From contig JACQYF010000043.1 of NCBI GenBank assembly GCA_016208315.1, positions 1 to 64,000 of the forward strand: a stretch of DNA of 64,000 nt, written 5' to 3'. Position 1 is the stretch's first letter, and each line of letters opens with the position of its first letter. The notes below the pieces were generated by a model. That model was given only the letters and a program-made list of their open reading frames with translations. It did not search any database and was not told where the DNA came from. This document shows, one piece after another, positions 40,921-49,189 of this stretch. Made by a program: the position numbers and the translations under genes. This stretch comes from Chloroflexota bacterium. GTDB lineage: Bacteria; Chloroflexota; Anaerolineae; UBA4142.

Positions 40921-41942
40921 TTCTCACCTTCCAACGAGACGCGCCGTTCGAATTGATGGTACTTGCGCTGGAGAAAGTGAAAAATGCCTTCCGGCACGCC
41001 GACGACAAAGACGACGAGAATGACGCTGTAAATCACGACGCGCAGTGTGCCAAAATCGCGCAGGAACTCGGACAGGGGCACGATGATGAATGCGCCGATC
41101 AGCGCGCCTGCAAATGTGCCGACGCCGCCGATAATCGCGCTGGTCAAGGGCAAGATCGAATAGTCGGTCGCGAACGCGGGCATGCCGACGAACTGGTGCT
41201 GGTGCGTCATGAACGCGCCCGCAAACGTCGCCGGGAGACCCGCGATAAAGACCGCTTGCGCCTTGTACCAGTAAATGTTGATACCCGCCGCCATGACCGA
41301 CCGGTCGCTGTCGCGAATGCCTTTGAGCACCAGACCATAATCCTCGTTGGTCAGCCGCCGAAAACCAAAGAACGCGACGAACACCACCGTGATCGCGACG
41401 TACAGCACGACGATAATGTCGGGCAGCGGATCGAGGCCGCTCATTCCGTCCGTCCCGCCGAGGATTTTAGTCGCCTCGACGACGCGCATAAAGAGGAGCG
41501 GCAGAGTCAAGGTGATGAGCGCAAAGTAAATTCCACGCAGCCGCAAGACGGGATACAGAATGACCGCGCAGACGAGCGCACCGAGGATGGTCGCGGTCGG
41601 AATCGTAAAGAGGGGCGACCAATGCAGGTTCTTGTTGAGGAAACCGGCGATGTAACCGCCCACGCCGAAGAACATCGCTTGTCCCAGCGAGACCAGCCCG
41701 ACCGAGGCGAGCAAATCCCACGAAAGCGCGAGGAGCGCGATCGAGCACGTGATCAAAACGACCTGGAGCCAGTAAAGCCCGACGACGTCGCGGAGCAGCG
41801 GAAATACGAGCAGCCCGCCGATCAGCAGGACGCGCGGCCCGAGCAAGTAGAGCAGCTCGCGATGCGACGCGAGCGCGAAAATATCATCCGACCGCGCCTT
41901 AATGCCGCGGTCGAGGCGTTCGATGCGAAAGGCATTAGCCAT
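40917..41942 (-). CDS. livM: Branched-chain amino-acid-type ABC permease LivM
   Basis: A 341-aa permease with about nine helices. The LivM core has LLALSWDLLASVGLVSLGQA and GGYIAGFL, the EAA-like loop VLKGIRDSDRSVMAAGIN, and LTSAIIGGVGTFAGALIGAF. ATG 41942 is immediately after the livH stop. It forms the membrane channel with LivH. Confidence 0.92.
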   Translation of the reverse strand: MANAFRIERLDRGIKARSDDIFALASHRELLYLLGPRVLLIGGLLVFPLLRDVVGLYWLQVVLITCSIALLALSWDLLASVGLVSLGQAMFFGVGGYIAGFLNKNLHWSPLFTIPTATILGALVCAVILYPVLRLRGIYFALITLTLPLLFMRVVEATKILGGTDGMSGLDPLPDIIVVLYVAITVVFVAFFGFRRLTNEDYGLVLKGIRDSDRSVMAAGINIYWYKAQAVFIAGLPATFAGAFMTHQHQFVGMPAFATDYSILPLTSAIIGGVGTFAGALIGAFIIVPLSEFLRDFGTLRVVIYSVILVVFVVGVPEGIFHFLQRKYHQFERRVSLEGEK

Positions 41943-41943
41943 G

Positions 41944-42702
41944 CTACACTCGCTCTTCCAACTCTTTGAACTTGCCGAGCAGGCCCGAGGGCTTGACCGC
42001 CAGCACGAGGACAATCGCCGCGAGGTAAACGACCATTTGCCACTGCGGGCCCCAAACGGTCGAGGCGATCACTTGCGAATAGCCCAGAATCAAGCCGGCG
42101 ATGATGAGGCCGACCGTGCTCTCCAGCCCACCGAGTACCGAAACCGCGACCGCGATCAACAACACTTCGTAGCCCAGATTGATCGAGATAATGCCGAGCG
42201 GCAGAATCGTCAGCGCCGCCACCGCGGTCAACGCCGCGCCCAGAGCCACGCTGAACATCGCGGCCCAATCCGATTCGATGCCCAGCGTCAGCGCGGTGTG
42301 TTCGTCTTGCGCGATGCCGCGCAGCGCCAACCCGGTCTTGGTGTGGTGCGTGAAGAGCCAGAGCAGAACCGCCAAATAGCGGAACGACTCGAGAATGGCC
42401 ACGCCGACCGCAAACGTCGAGATCACTTCGGAAAGCTCGGTGCCGCGGACGCGGAGCAAAATAAACTGATAGATGAGCGCGCCCAAGACGCCGGTGGCGA
42501 TGACGGCCATGACCATGGCGACGCCGTACGGCAGGCCCAGCTTGTTCAGAATCAGCCAAGCGACAAATCCGGAAAGCAGATACAATCCGCCGTGCGCGAA
42601 ATTCGCGACCTTGCTGAGGCCAAACGTGAGACTAAAGCCGAGCGCGGTGAGGATCAAGACGACGCTATTGACCAGACCGTAGACCAGCAAACTGACGATC
42701 AT
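41944..42702 (-). CDS. livH: Branched-chain amino-acid-type ABC permease LivH
   Basis: A 252-aa permease with about eight helices. FGLSKVANFAHGGLYLLSGF matches the LivH N-terminal motif, with LRGIAQDEHTALTLGIE as the ATPase-contact loop and AVSVLGGLESTVGLIIAGL toward the end. It is preceded by a 160-nt gap that holds a nested repeat separating it from livK. Confidence 0.92.
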   Translation of the reverse strand: MIVSLLVYGLVNSVVLILTALGFSLTFGLSKVANFAHGGLYLLSGFVAWLILNKLGLPYGVAMVMAVIATGVLGALIYQFILLRVRGTELSEVISTFAVGVAILESFRYLAVLLWLFTHHTKTGLALRGIAQDEHTALTLGIESDWAAMFSVALGAALTAVAALTILPLGIISINLGYEVLLIAVAVSVLGGLESTVGLIIAGLILGYSQVIASTVWGPQWQMVVYLAAIVLVLAVKPSGLLGKFKELEERV

Positions 42703-42723
42703 GAATGCGACCTCTGCATGTTA

Positions 42724-42801
42724 TCCGCGAATCGCGCGAATCCGTCTGTCATTGCGAACAACGCTCACAATGACATGTGCGAGATTCGCGCGATTCGCGG
42801 A
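42724..42801. repeat. Nested palindromes between livK and livH
   Basis: Outer 19-bp perfect arms TCCGCGAATCGCGCGAATC (42724-42742) and GATTCGCGCGATTCGCGGA (42783-42801). Inside is a member of the GTCATTGCGA family (42747-42775). One repeat family is therefore placed in the loop of another. Confidence 0.9.
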
Positions 42802-42863
42802 CAAGGGAGGGCGATCGTGGACCGGTCACCCTCCCAAAGGATTCCGCAAAGCGTACCCGTGCC

Positions 42864-44180
42864 TTACTTGGGCACCGCTGGCACTTGAATCTTGGCTTCC
42901 GCCGCGATGGCCGGGAAGACCGGGACGCGTACGCCGGGCTTGACCCACTGGAACGCGGCGCCGACAGCCGTCGTTTTGGGATCGAGGCCATAGACGACCT
43001 GGTGATCTTTGCCGAACTTGATGTGGCCGATCACGCCGTCCATTTCGACTTGTTCCAATGCCTCAACCAACTTGTCGCCGTCCAACGTTCCGGCTTTTTC
43101 GATGGCTTTCGCCAGCACGTAGACGCTGTCGTACGAGGGGCCGGGGCCGTGGCCGCTCATTTTCGCGCGCGCTTCTTCGCCGTACTTTTTGGCAAAGTTG
43201 TCGTTGTAGGCCACGGAGGCGGGCACGGCTTTCATCGGCAGTGGGCCGATCTCGAAGATAAAGTTGACCATGCCTTCCACTTCGCCGTCAAAGGTCTTCC
43301 ACGCGGTGCCGGGCGCGACCGGACTGACGAACCCCATCAGCAACGACGGGACTTGCATCGCCCTGGCTTGCTTGATCAAGACACCCGCTTGGGGCATGTC
43401 AAAGATGGGTACGATCACATCCGCTTTGCCGTCCTTGGCTTTGGTCAGCGAGGTCGCAAACTCGGAGGCGCCGACCGGGTAGGAATCGTGCCCCAGGACG
43501 GTCCAACCGTTGTTCTTGAACCAGGTCTCGACGCCGCCGCCGGTGCCCTTGGCCCACGCGACGTCCTGGTCAATGATGTATGCTTTTTTGTAACCGAACT
43601 CTTTGCCCATAAAGCCCAGCGTCTCGGTGAGGTACATGACGAGGTAGGTCGAGTTCAAACCAAGCCGGAAAAAGTACTTGTACTTACTGTAATCGTTCGT
43701 GACGTTTTGCTGGAGCACGGGCGACATGCCGATCGTGGTCAAATACGGAATCTTGTACTTGCTCACGAGGTCCATCGAGGCGGGGAGCACTTCGGAGCGG
43801 AACGCGCCGACGACGATTGCATTCAGTTTCTTTTCGAGAATCAATTTCTCGACGGCTTGCAGCGCGTCGTTGACGGGAATGCCTGCTTCGGCTTCGCGGG
43901 TGTCAATGGATTCGACTTGGAAGGGACGCTTGGTGCCGCCGACGTTGACGCCACCTTTGGAATTGATTTCTTCAACCGCCATCTTGACGGAATTCAACGA
44001 GTCCGATCCCTCGATCGTGCCCAGCGCTGTCGGGACGCCGATAATGATTGGCTGTGCGGCGGGCACAGCCGTCGCGGCCGGTACGGCGGTCGCGGCAGGC
44101 GCAGCAGGCGCCGGCGCGCAGGCAGAGATTACGACGAGCGCCAAGACGAGGATCGCCCCCATGACGATTGCACGTTTCAC
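42864..44180 (-). CDS. livK: LivK-type ABC substrate-binding lipoprotein
   Basis: A 438-aa periplasmic-binding-protein-fold lipoprotein. The GTG at 44180 follows a perfect AAGGAGGT site. The signal helix ends in the lipobox VVISAC, then a short Ala/Pro/Thr-rich spacer (PAATAVPAATAVPAAQP) and the type 1 PBP fold (IIIGVPTALGTIEGSDSL, KMAVEEINSKGGVNV, IGMSPVLQQNV, HGPGPSYDSVYVLAKAIE). It captures the solute for LivHMGF. With an acyl-CoA ligase in the same direction, an organic or aromatic acid is a plausible substrate besides amino acids. Confidence 0.9.
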   Translation of the reverse strand: MKRAIVMGAILVLALVVISACAPAPAAPAATAVPAATAVPAAQPIIIGVPTALGTIEGSDSLNSVKMAVEEINSKGGVNVGGTKRPFQVESIDTREAEAGIPVNDALQAVEKLILEKKLNAIVVGAFRSEVLPASMDLVSKYKIPYLTTIGMSPVLQQNVTNDYSKYKYFFRLGLNSTYLVMYLTETLGFMGKEFGYKKAYIIDQDVAWAKGTGGGVETWFKNNGWTVLGHDSYPVGASEFATSLTKAKDGKADVIVPIFDMPQAGVLIKQARAMQVPSLLMGFVSPVAPGTAWKTFDGEVEGMVNFIFEIGPLPMKAVPASVAYNDNFAKKYGEEARAKMSGHGPGPSYDSVYVLAKAIEKAGTLDGDKLVEALEQVEMDGVIGHIKFGKDHQVVYGLDPKTTAVGAAFQWVKPGVRVPVFPAIAAEAKIQVPAVPK

Positions 44181-44216
44181 GTTACCTCCTTGTAAGAAAC
44201 AATTTTTCACCAGTAA

Positions 44217-44245
44217 ATTATAAGAGACGACGGGAACAGCGTCTA
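44217..44245 (-). promoter_or_regulatory. Promoter of the liv-fadD operon
   Basis: On the minus strand TAGACG (44240-44245), 17 nt, TATAAT (44217-44222), about 36 nt before the GTG. The -10 is perfect and the -35 weak, which suits an activated promoter. A small hairpin ACTAC-CCGCAG-GAGTAGT lies just upstream at 44246-44263. Confidence 0.6.
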
Positions 44246-44288
44246 CTACCCGCAGGAGTAGTCTTTTACCCTACCAATTCTTCCAACG

Positions 44289-44404
44289 CGGTAGGGCAAA
44301 TGGGCGTTCGTAGTGGGGCACGTAGCGAAGCGGAGTGCCGTCCTTCGCGCGCGGACGCGACTCCGCAAACAATCTCCGTCGCATACTACGAACATGGCCT
44401 ACCG
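44289..44404. repeat. Hairpin repeat at the recD2 3' end
   Basis: Nested arms CGGTAGG/CCTACCG (44289-44295, 44398-44404), GTTCGTAGT/ACTACGAAC (44306-44314, 44385-44393) and GCGGAGT/ACTCCGC. The outer arm overlaps the recD2 stop codon. It may serve as the terminator. Confidence 0.75.
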
Positions 44405-46570
44405 TAGCCGCTGCGCCAGCCGCGTGTTGCGCTGCGCGACCTTGTCGTTCTTGACGGCCATCGCAATCGCCTTTTGCGTGCCGACCAAGACGACGAGTTG
44501 CTTGGCGCGCGTGATGGCCGTGTAAAGCAAATTGCGCTGCAGCAACATATAGTGCTGAGTCAGAATCGGAATGACGGCGGCGCGATACTCGCTGCCCTGC
44601 GACTTGTGAACGCTCATGGCGAACGCGTGGACCAGTTCGTCCAGCTCGCCGAATTCGTACTCGACGCGCTCGCCGTCGAAACTCACGACGAGCATTTGAT
44701 CCTCCGCATCCATCTCCACCACGCGCCCCAGATCGCCGTTGTAAACTTGCTTATTGTAATTGTTCCGCGTTTGCAGCACCTTGTCGCCGATCCGAAAAAC
44801 GCGACTGCCGTGCCGCCATTCCTTCTTGCCCGGTTCGGCGGGATTGAGCGCGTCCTGTAACATGCGATTCAGTTCGCCCACGCCCGCCAAGCCGCGGTGC
44901 ATTGGGCTGAGCACCTGAATATCTTCGATCCGATCCAAGCCGAATTTCTGCGGCATGCGCGTCTTGACGAGTTCGACCACGCGCAGCGCGGCGTGTTCCG
45001 GCTCGGTTTCGGGAAAGAGAAAGAAATCGTTCGCCGTTTTCGAGAAATACGGCATTTGCCCGCGATTCACGCGGTGCGCGTTTTCGATGATGAGACTGTC
45101 CTCGGATTGGCGAAAGATCACGTCGAGCGCGGTGACCGGTACGAACTGCGACGCGATCAGGTCCTTGAGCACGTTGCCCGCGCCGACCGACGGCAATTGA
45201 TCCGGGTCGCCGATCAAGAGCACGTGCGACGTGATGTCAATCGCCTTGAGGAGCGCGTTCATCAGCAGCAGGTCAATCATCGAAAGTTCGTCCACGATGA
45301 TGACGTCGGCGTCGAGCGGGTTGTCGCGGTCGCGCAGAAATTTGTTGCCTTCGAACGGCTTGAACTCGAGCAGGCGGTGCAGCGTCTGCGCCGATTCGCC
45401 GGTCGCTTCGCTCAAGCGTTTGGCCGCGCGTCCGGTCGGCGCGGCGAGTTTGAAGGTGTGGCGCTTGGCTTTCAGGAGTTGAATGAGGGCGCGCACGGTC
45501 GTCGTCTTGCCGGTTCCCGGGCCGCCGGTAAGGATCGAAATCTTTTCGGTGAGCGCGGTCTTGACCGCTTCCTGCTGTTTTGCCGTCAGCGCGATCTGGC
45601 TCTTGCTCGCCACCCATTCAAATGCCGCCGGCCATTCGACCGCGCGAAACTCCGCCACGCGGCTCTGCCCGCTCGCCTTGATCTGCCTGAGCCGATTTGC
45701 GACGCCGATCTCCGCGCGGTAGAACGGCGTCAAGTAGATTGCTTCGTCTTCGACAAATAACTCTTCGATCTTGGACAGCCGGCCAATGGCGTCTTCGATC
45801 AAGTTCTCCGCCGCGCCGAGGATGACGGCCGCGGAGCGCACGAGGTCCACGCGCCGCGCGAAGACGTGACCGTCGTCGCTGAACTGGCTCAGCACGTGCC
45901 GCACGCCCGCCTCGATGCGCGCGGGGTCGTCCGGTTGAATGCCAATCGCCCGCGCGATCTTGTCCGCGGTCAGAAAGCCGATGCCGAAAATATCGCGTGC
46001 CAGCCGGTAGGGTTCCTTTTGCACGACGTGGAGCGCACCGTCGCCGTACGCCTTGTAAATCTTGACGGCGAGCGCGGTGCTGACGCCGTGGCTTTGCAGA
46101 AAGAGCATCACCTCTTTGATCTGCTTTTGTTCCGCCCATCCCCGCGCAATGATCTCGATACGCTTGGGCCCCACCCCTTCCACTTGATGCAGCCGCGCGA
46201 TGTCGTGCTCGACGACCTCGAGCGTTTCCAAGCCGAAATGCTTGACGATGCGTTCCGCCGTGACCGGCCCGATGCCTTTGATGAGTCCCGAGCCGAGGTA
46301 TTTCTTCAAGCCCTGGATCGTGGCGGGAAGTTGGAGCGAAAAATGCTTGATCTCGAACTGGCGCCCGTGCTGGGGGTGATTGAGCCAGACGCCTTGCAGC
46401 AGCAGCGATTCGCCGACGCTCGCACCCATCAAGTTGCCGACGACGGTCACGACATTCTCCTTGCCTTCGGGCAAAAAGCGCGCGACCATATAGCCGTTCT
46501 CTTCGTTATAGAACGTCACGCGCTCGATGGTGCCGCGGAGCGTTTGCAGGGGCAGACTGGGAGCATTCAC
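44399..46570 (-). CDS. recD2: RecD-like ATP-dependent DNA helicase
   Basis: A 723-aa SF1B 5'-3' helicase. An N-terminal OB-like domain is followed by tandem helix-hairpin-helix motifs (IKGIGPVTAERIVKHFG, VEGVGPKRIEIIARGW). The motor domain has LTGGPGTGKTTTVRAL (Walker A), VIIVDELSMIDLLL (Walker B), LIGDPDQLPSVGAG, FRQSEDSLIIENAHRVN and the SH3-containing 2B region. Motif V/VI segments are MSVHKSQGSEYRAA and LLYTAITRAKQLVV. It acts in DNA repair without RecBC. The GTG at 46570 lies 7 nt after TATAAT, so the mRNA appears leaderless; an upstream in-frame start would include the promoter. Confidence 0.93.
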   Translation of the reverse strand: MNAPSLPLQTLRGTIERVTFYNEENGYMVARFLPEGKENVVTVVGNLMGASVGESLLLQGVWLNHPQHGRQFEIKHFSLQLPATIQGLKKYLGSGLIKGIGPVTAERIVKHFGLETLEVVEHDIARLHQVEGVGPKRIEIIARGWAEQKQIKEVMLFLQSHGVSTALAVKIYKAYGDGALHVVQKEPYRLARDIFGIGFLTADKIARAIGIQPDDPARIEAGVRHVLSQFSDDGHVFARRVDLVRSAAVILGAAENLIEDAIGRLSKIEELFVEDEAIYLTPFYRAEIGVANRLRQIKASGQSRVAEFRAVEWPAAFEWVASKSQIALTAKQQEAVKTALTEKISILTGGPGTGKTTTVRALIQLLKAKRHTFKLAAPTGRAAKRLSEATGESAQTLHRLLEFKPFEGNKFLRDRDNPLDADVIIVDELSMIDLLLMNALLKAIDITSHVLLIGDPDQLPSVGAGNVLKDLIASQFVPVTALDVIFRQSEDSLIIENAHRVNRGQMPYFSKTANDFFLFPETEPEHAALRVVELVKTRMPQKFGLDRIEDIQVLSPMHRGLAGVGELNRMLQDALNPAEPGKKEWRHGSRVFRIGDKVLQTRNNYNKQVYNGDLGRVVEMDAEDQMLVVSFDGERVEYEFGELDELVHAFAMSVHKSQGSEYRAAVIPILTQHYMLLQRNLLYTAITRAKQLVVLVGTQKAIAMAVKNDKVAQRNTRLAQRLR

Positions 46571-46577
46571 GGATGGG

Positions 46578-46606
46578 ATTATAGCGCAGATGGTGGGGCA
46601 AGACAA
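46578..46606 (-). promoter_or_regulatory. Promoter of recD2 (leaderless)
   Basis: On the minus strand TTGTCT (46601-46606), 17 nt, TATAAT (46578-46583), with the GTG start 7 nt later at 46570. No ribosome site fits between. Confidence 0.75.
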
Positions 46607-46641
46607 CCTTTCGTCAACGATGCCGTAAACCGTCGGCACCA

Positions 46642-46738
46642 GTCATTGCGAGCGGTTTTTGCGAAGCAATCGTCCCCTTCGCATCGGGCCTTGATTGCAA
46701 TGGAGAAGATTGCTTCGCAAAAAACGCTCGCAATGACA
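46642..46738. repeat. GTCATTGCGAGCG palindromic repeat (intergenic copy)
   Basis: GTCATTGCGAGCG and TTTTTGCGAAGCAATC on the left pair with GATTGCTTCGCAAAAA and CGCTCGCAATGAC on the right. It lies in the roughly 300-nt divergent gap between recD2 and the GT28-like gene. The rest of that gap holds the two promoters and a short CGCGTAGATTCGCG stretch at about 46829-46850. Confidence 0.9.
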
Positions 46739-46762
46739 CGCCACCGCGTCGTTTCTCATTGC

Positions 46763-46790
46763 TTGACGCCTTGCGTCCAATGCATACAAT
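46763..46790 (+). promoter_or_regulatory. Promoter of the GT28-like gene
   Basis: TTGACG (46763-46768), 16 nt, TACAAT (46785-46790), followed by an 84-nt leader carrying a GATTCGCG repeat and an AGGAG site. Confidence 0.65.
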
Positions 46791-46874
46791 ATCCGCGAAG
46801 CGCGGGAATCCACACAAATCTCTTTCGCGATGATTCGCGTAGATTCGCGTACAAAATCTAGGAGCAATCCCACA

Positions 46875-47951
46875 GTGACGCAGACAGTAATCGGCTATTT
46901 CATTTCGCCGCACGGGTTTGGGCATGCGGCGCGCGCGGCCGCGGTGATGCACGCGATGGAACGGGACGTTCGATTCGAAATCTTTACGCGCGTGCCGCGC
47001 TGGTTTTTCGAGGATTCGCTCGCCGCGGATTTTGGCTATCACTCGGTCTTGACCGATGTGGGTTTGGCGCAGGAGACGTCGCTGCGCGAGGATATGGCGC
47101 TCACACTCGAGCGGCTGGAAGATTTTTTTCCATTTCGCCCCGAGCGCGTCGGACAGCTGGCCGAACAGGTCAAGCGGTTACGGTGCGCGTGCATCGTCTG
47201 CGATATTGCGCCGCTCGGCATTGCGGTGGCACACGCGGCCGGCATCCCGTCCATCCTCGTCGAGAATTTCACGTGGGATTGGATTTACGCGGGCTATGTT
47301 GCGGAAGAACCGCGGCTGGCCCTACACATTGACTACTTGCGCGCTGTCTTTAGCCAGGCGGATTACCACGTCCAGACCGAGCCGGTGTGCGAGTATCGCA
47401 GCGCGACTCTTGTGACGCGTCCCGTGAGCCGCCCCATCCGAACGTCCGCGGCGGCGATTCGAGCGCGACTAGGCATACCGGCTCAGGCGCGGGCGGTATT
47501 GATCACAATGGGGGGCATTCCCGCGCAGCACGCGTTCCTCGACCGGTTGGAACGCGTGGCAGACGTCTTCTTTGTGATTCCCGGTTCAGGCGACACGCAG
47601 AAAAGGCGCCGCAATGTCGTCTTCTTGCCCCACCACTCGAATTTCTTTCACCCCGACCTGTTGAACGCGTGCGATGCCGTGATTGGCAAGTGCGGTTACA
47701 GCACCGTCGCTGAAGCATACCACGCGGGCATTCCCTTTGGCTATGTACCGCGCGCGCGTTTTCGCGAATCGGCGGTGATGGGCGCTTTTATCGAAAAGGA
47801 AATGCGCGGGTTTGAGATTCCCGAGGTGGAGTTTCAGAATGGGAACTGGCTCAGCGCCTTGCCGGACCTCTTGGCGTTGCCCCGGATCGCGCGCGCGGAA
47901 CCCAACGGCGCAACCCAGGTCGCGCAGTTCGTCGCCGGCTTGCTCCAGTAG
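46875..47951 (+). CDS. GT28/MurG-like glycosyltransferase
   Basis: A 358-aa GT-B protein. N-terminal GYFISPHGFGHAARAAAVMHAM carries the GxGH-type acceptor loop, CDIAPLGIAVAHAAGIPSIL ends the first domain, and the donor domain contains LITMGGIPAQHAF, VFLPHHSNFFHPDLLNACDAVIGKCG-type sequence and a final AEAYHAGIPFGYVPR. This resembles UDP-sugar glycosyltransferases of the GT28/GT1 superfamily. The acceptor is unknown. The start is GTG 46875. It lies 32 nt upstream of a secreted propeller gene. Confidence 0.8.
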   Translation: MTQTVIGYFISPHGFGHAARAAAVMHAMERDVRFEIFTRVPRWFFEDSLAADFGYHSVLTDVGLAQETSLREDMALTLERLEDFFPFRPERVGQLAEQVKRLRCACIVCDIAPLGIAVAHAAGIPSILVENFTWDWIYAGYVAEEPRLALHIDYLRAVFSQADYHVQTEPVCEYRSATLVTRPVSRPIRTSAAAIRARLGIPAQARAVLITMGGIPAQHAFLDRLERVADVFFVIPGSGDTQKRRRNVVFLPHHSNFFHPDLLNACDAVIGKCGYSTVAEAYHAGIPFGYVPRARFRESAVMGAFIEKEMRGFEIPEVEFQNGNWLSALPDLLALPRIARAEPNGATQVAQFVAGLLQ

Positions 47952-47983
47952 CCAAAAGTCACATTGACATCGCCGGAGCGTGA

Positions 47984-49132
47984 GTGTTAGACTGGGAGCA
48001 ACTCCGCCATAGGCGATCTGTATTGAACACCCTCAATCGCTCCTCCCATTGGCTTGCTCTCGGTCTGACCATCGGCACACTGGTCCTGTTGGTCGTTCTC
48101 GCAACAGGCGAGTCCACATGGGCGGAGCCGAACGCGCAAGGGACCGTGCCGCCACCCCCGTACTTCCTCTACTTGCCCATTGTCTTGAAGAATGCCTCAC
48201 CACCTCCAATACCGCCGAGCGCCAATGGCTTTTGGGTCGCGGCGCCCAATGGCCTTGTCTCGGCGCTCGACCACCTCTTTGTCGCCAGCAAGACGAGCAA
48301 CCGCGTCGCCATTTGGGATGAAAACGCGCCGGGGATTGTCAAATGGGTCGGCGTAGGGTCGCAACCGTGGGGAGTTGGATTCGTGAACGGGCGCGTCTTT
48401 GTCGCGAATTTCGGCAGTGCGACCGTCTCGGTCATTGATGCCGTTACACTGAACAAGGTGACGGACGTTAATCTCGCCAGCGCGTGCGCGGGCAGTCCGG
48501 CCAATATCGCGGTCAGTCCACTCACGTCCCGAGTTTACGTGGCAATGTACGGCATCGGGCGCGTGGCCGTGATCAGCGCGCTTGATAACTCGCTGATCGA
48601 GTGCATTGCGACGAACAAGCTCGGCACGTTTGGCGTAGCCGTCAACTGGATCACGAACGAACTGTACGTGACCAGCCGCGATGCGATGAACCTGCAAGTT
48701 TGGAACATCGGAGCGACGCCCGCGACTCTAGCGCAGGATTGGGATTTGGGCGGCTCGCCGTATTCCGTGCAATGGAACCCCAACAACAACCAGGTCTATT
48801 TCACCGTGGCATTCGATCCGCCGGACTATGCCCTGGCCAACAACGTGTACTCGTTCGATCCGGCCAGCGGGCTGCCTCCTGCGATCTTTACGATCGTGGG
48901 CAATACGGACGATGGCGGCGCGATTGTCGTAAGCCAAGCGACCGGCAATCTGTACATCGCGGCGACCGCGGACAATCAACTGTGGGTGATCAACCCGACG
49001 ACGTACGCGTTTCAAACGATCGCGATGCCCGACCCGCTGCCCATCGCCGAAAACGTGGGGCTGGGCCGAATGTATATCGGCAATCGCAGCGCGGGTTGGG
49101 TAAATATCCAATCCAACGCGATCAATCCGTAA
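47984..49132 (+). CDS. Secreted YncE-like beta-propeller protein
   Basis: A 382-aa protein with a signal helix (WLALGLTIGTLVLLVVLATG), then the linker motif PYFLYLPIVLKNASPPPIPP typical of Chloroflexota secreted proteins, and a seven-strand-repeat propeller. The repeats show WGVGFVNGRVFVANFGSATV, GSPANIAVSPLTSRVYVA and TDDGGAIVVSQATGNLYIAA. It is paralogous to the propeller at the C-terminus of the giant protein encoded convergently next door. The start is GTG 47984 with GGAG; a TTG at about 48021 is an alternative. The ligand is unknown. Confidence 0.8.
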   Translation: MLDWEQLRHRRSVLNTLNRSSHWLALGLTIGTLVLLVVLATGESTWAEPNAQGTVPPPPYFLYLPIVLKNASPPPIPPSANGFWVAAPNGLVSALDHLFVASKTSNRVAIWDENAPGIVKWVGVGSQPWGVGFVNGRVFVANFGSATVSVIDAVTLNKVTDVNLASACAGSPANIAVSPLTSRVYVAMYGIGRVAVISALDNSLIECIATNKLGTFGVAVNWITNELYVTSRDAMNLQVWNIGATPATLAQDWDLGGSPYSVQWNPNNNQVYFTVAFDPPDYALANNVYSFDPASGLPPAIFTIVGNTDDGGAIVVSQATGNLYIAATADNQLWVINPTTYAFQTIAMPDPLPIAENVGLGRMYIGNRSAGWVNIQSNAINP

Positions 49133-49151
49133 ATAGAGTTTTCGACAATGG

Positions 49152-49184
49152 AGCGACCCTGTGTGACACTTACACAGGGTCGCT
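49152..49184. terminator. Bidirectional terminator
   Basis: 13-bp perfect arms AGCGACCCTGTGT / ACACAGGGTCGCT with a 7-nt loop, followed on the plus side by a T-rich run. It separates the convergent propeller and giant-protein genes. Confidence 0.85.
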
Positions 49185-49189
49185 TTCCT

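Noticed and set aside
46642-46738. Insertion sequence
   Set aside because: Only a palindrome of about 97 bp; no transposase gene or longer terminal repeats anywhere in the window.
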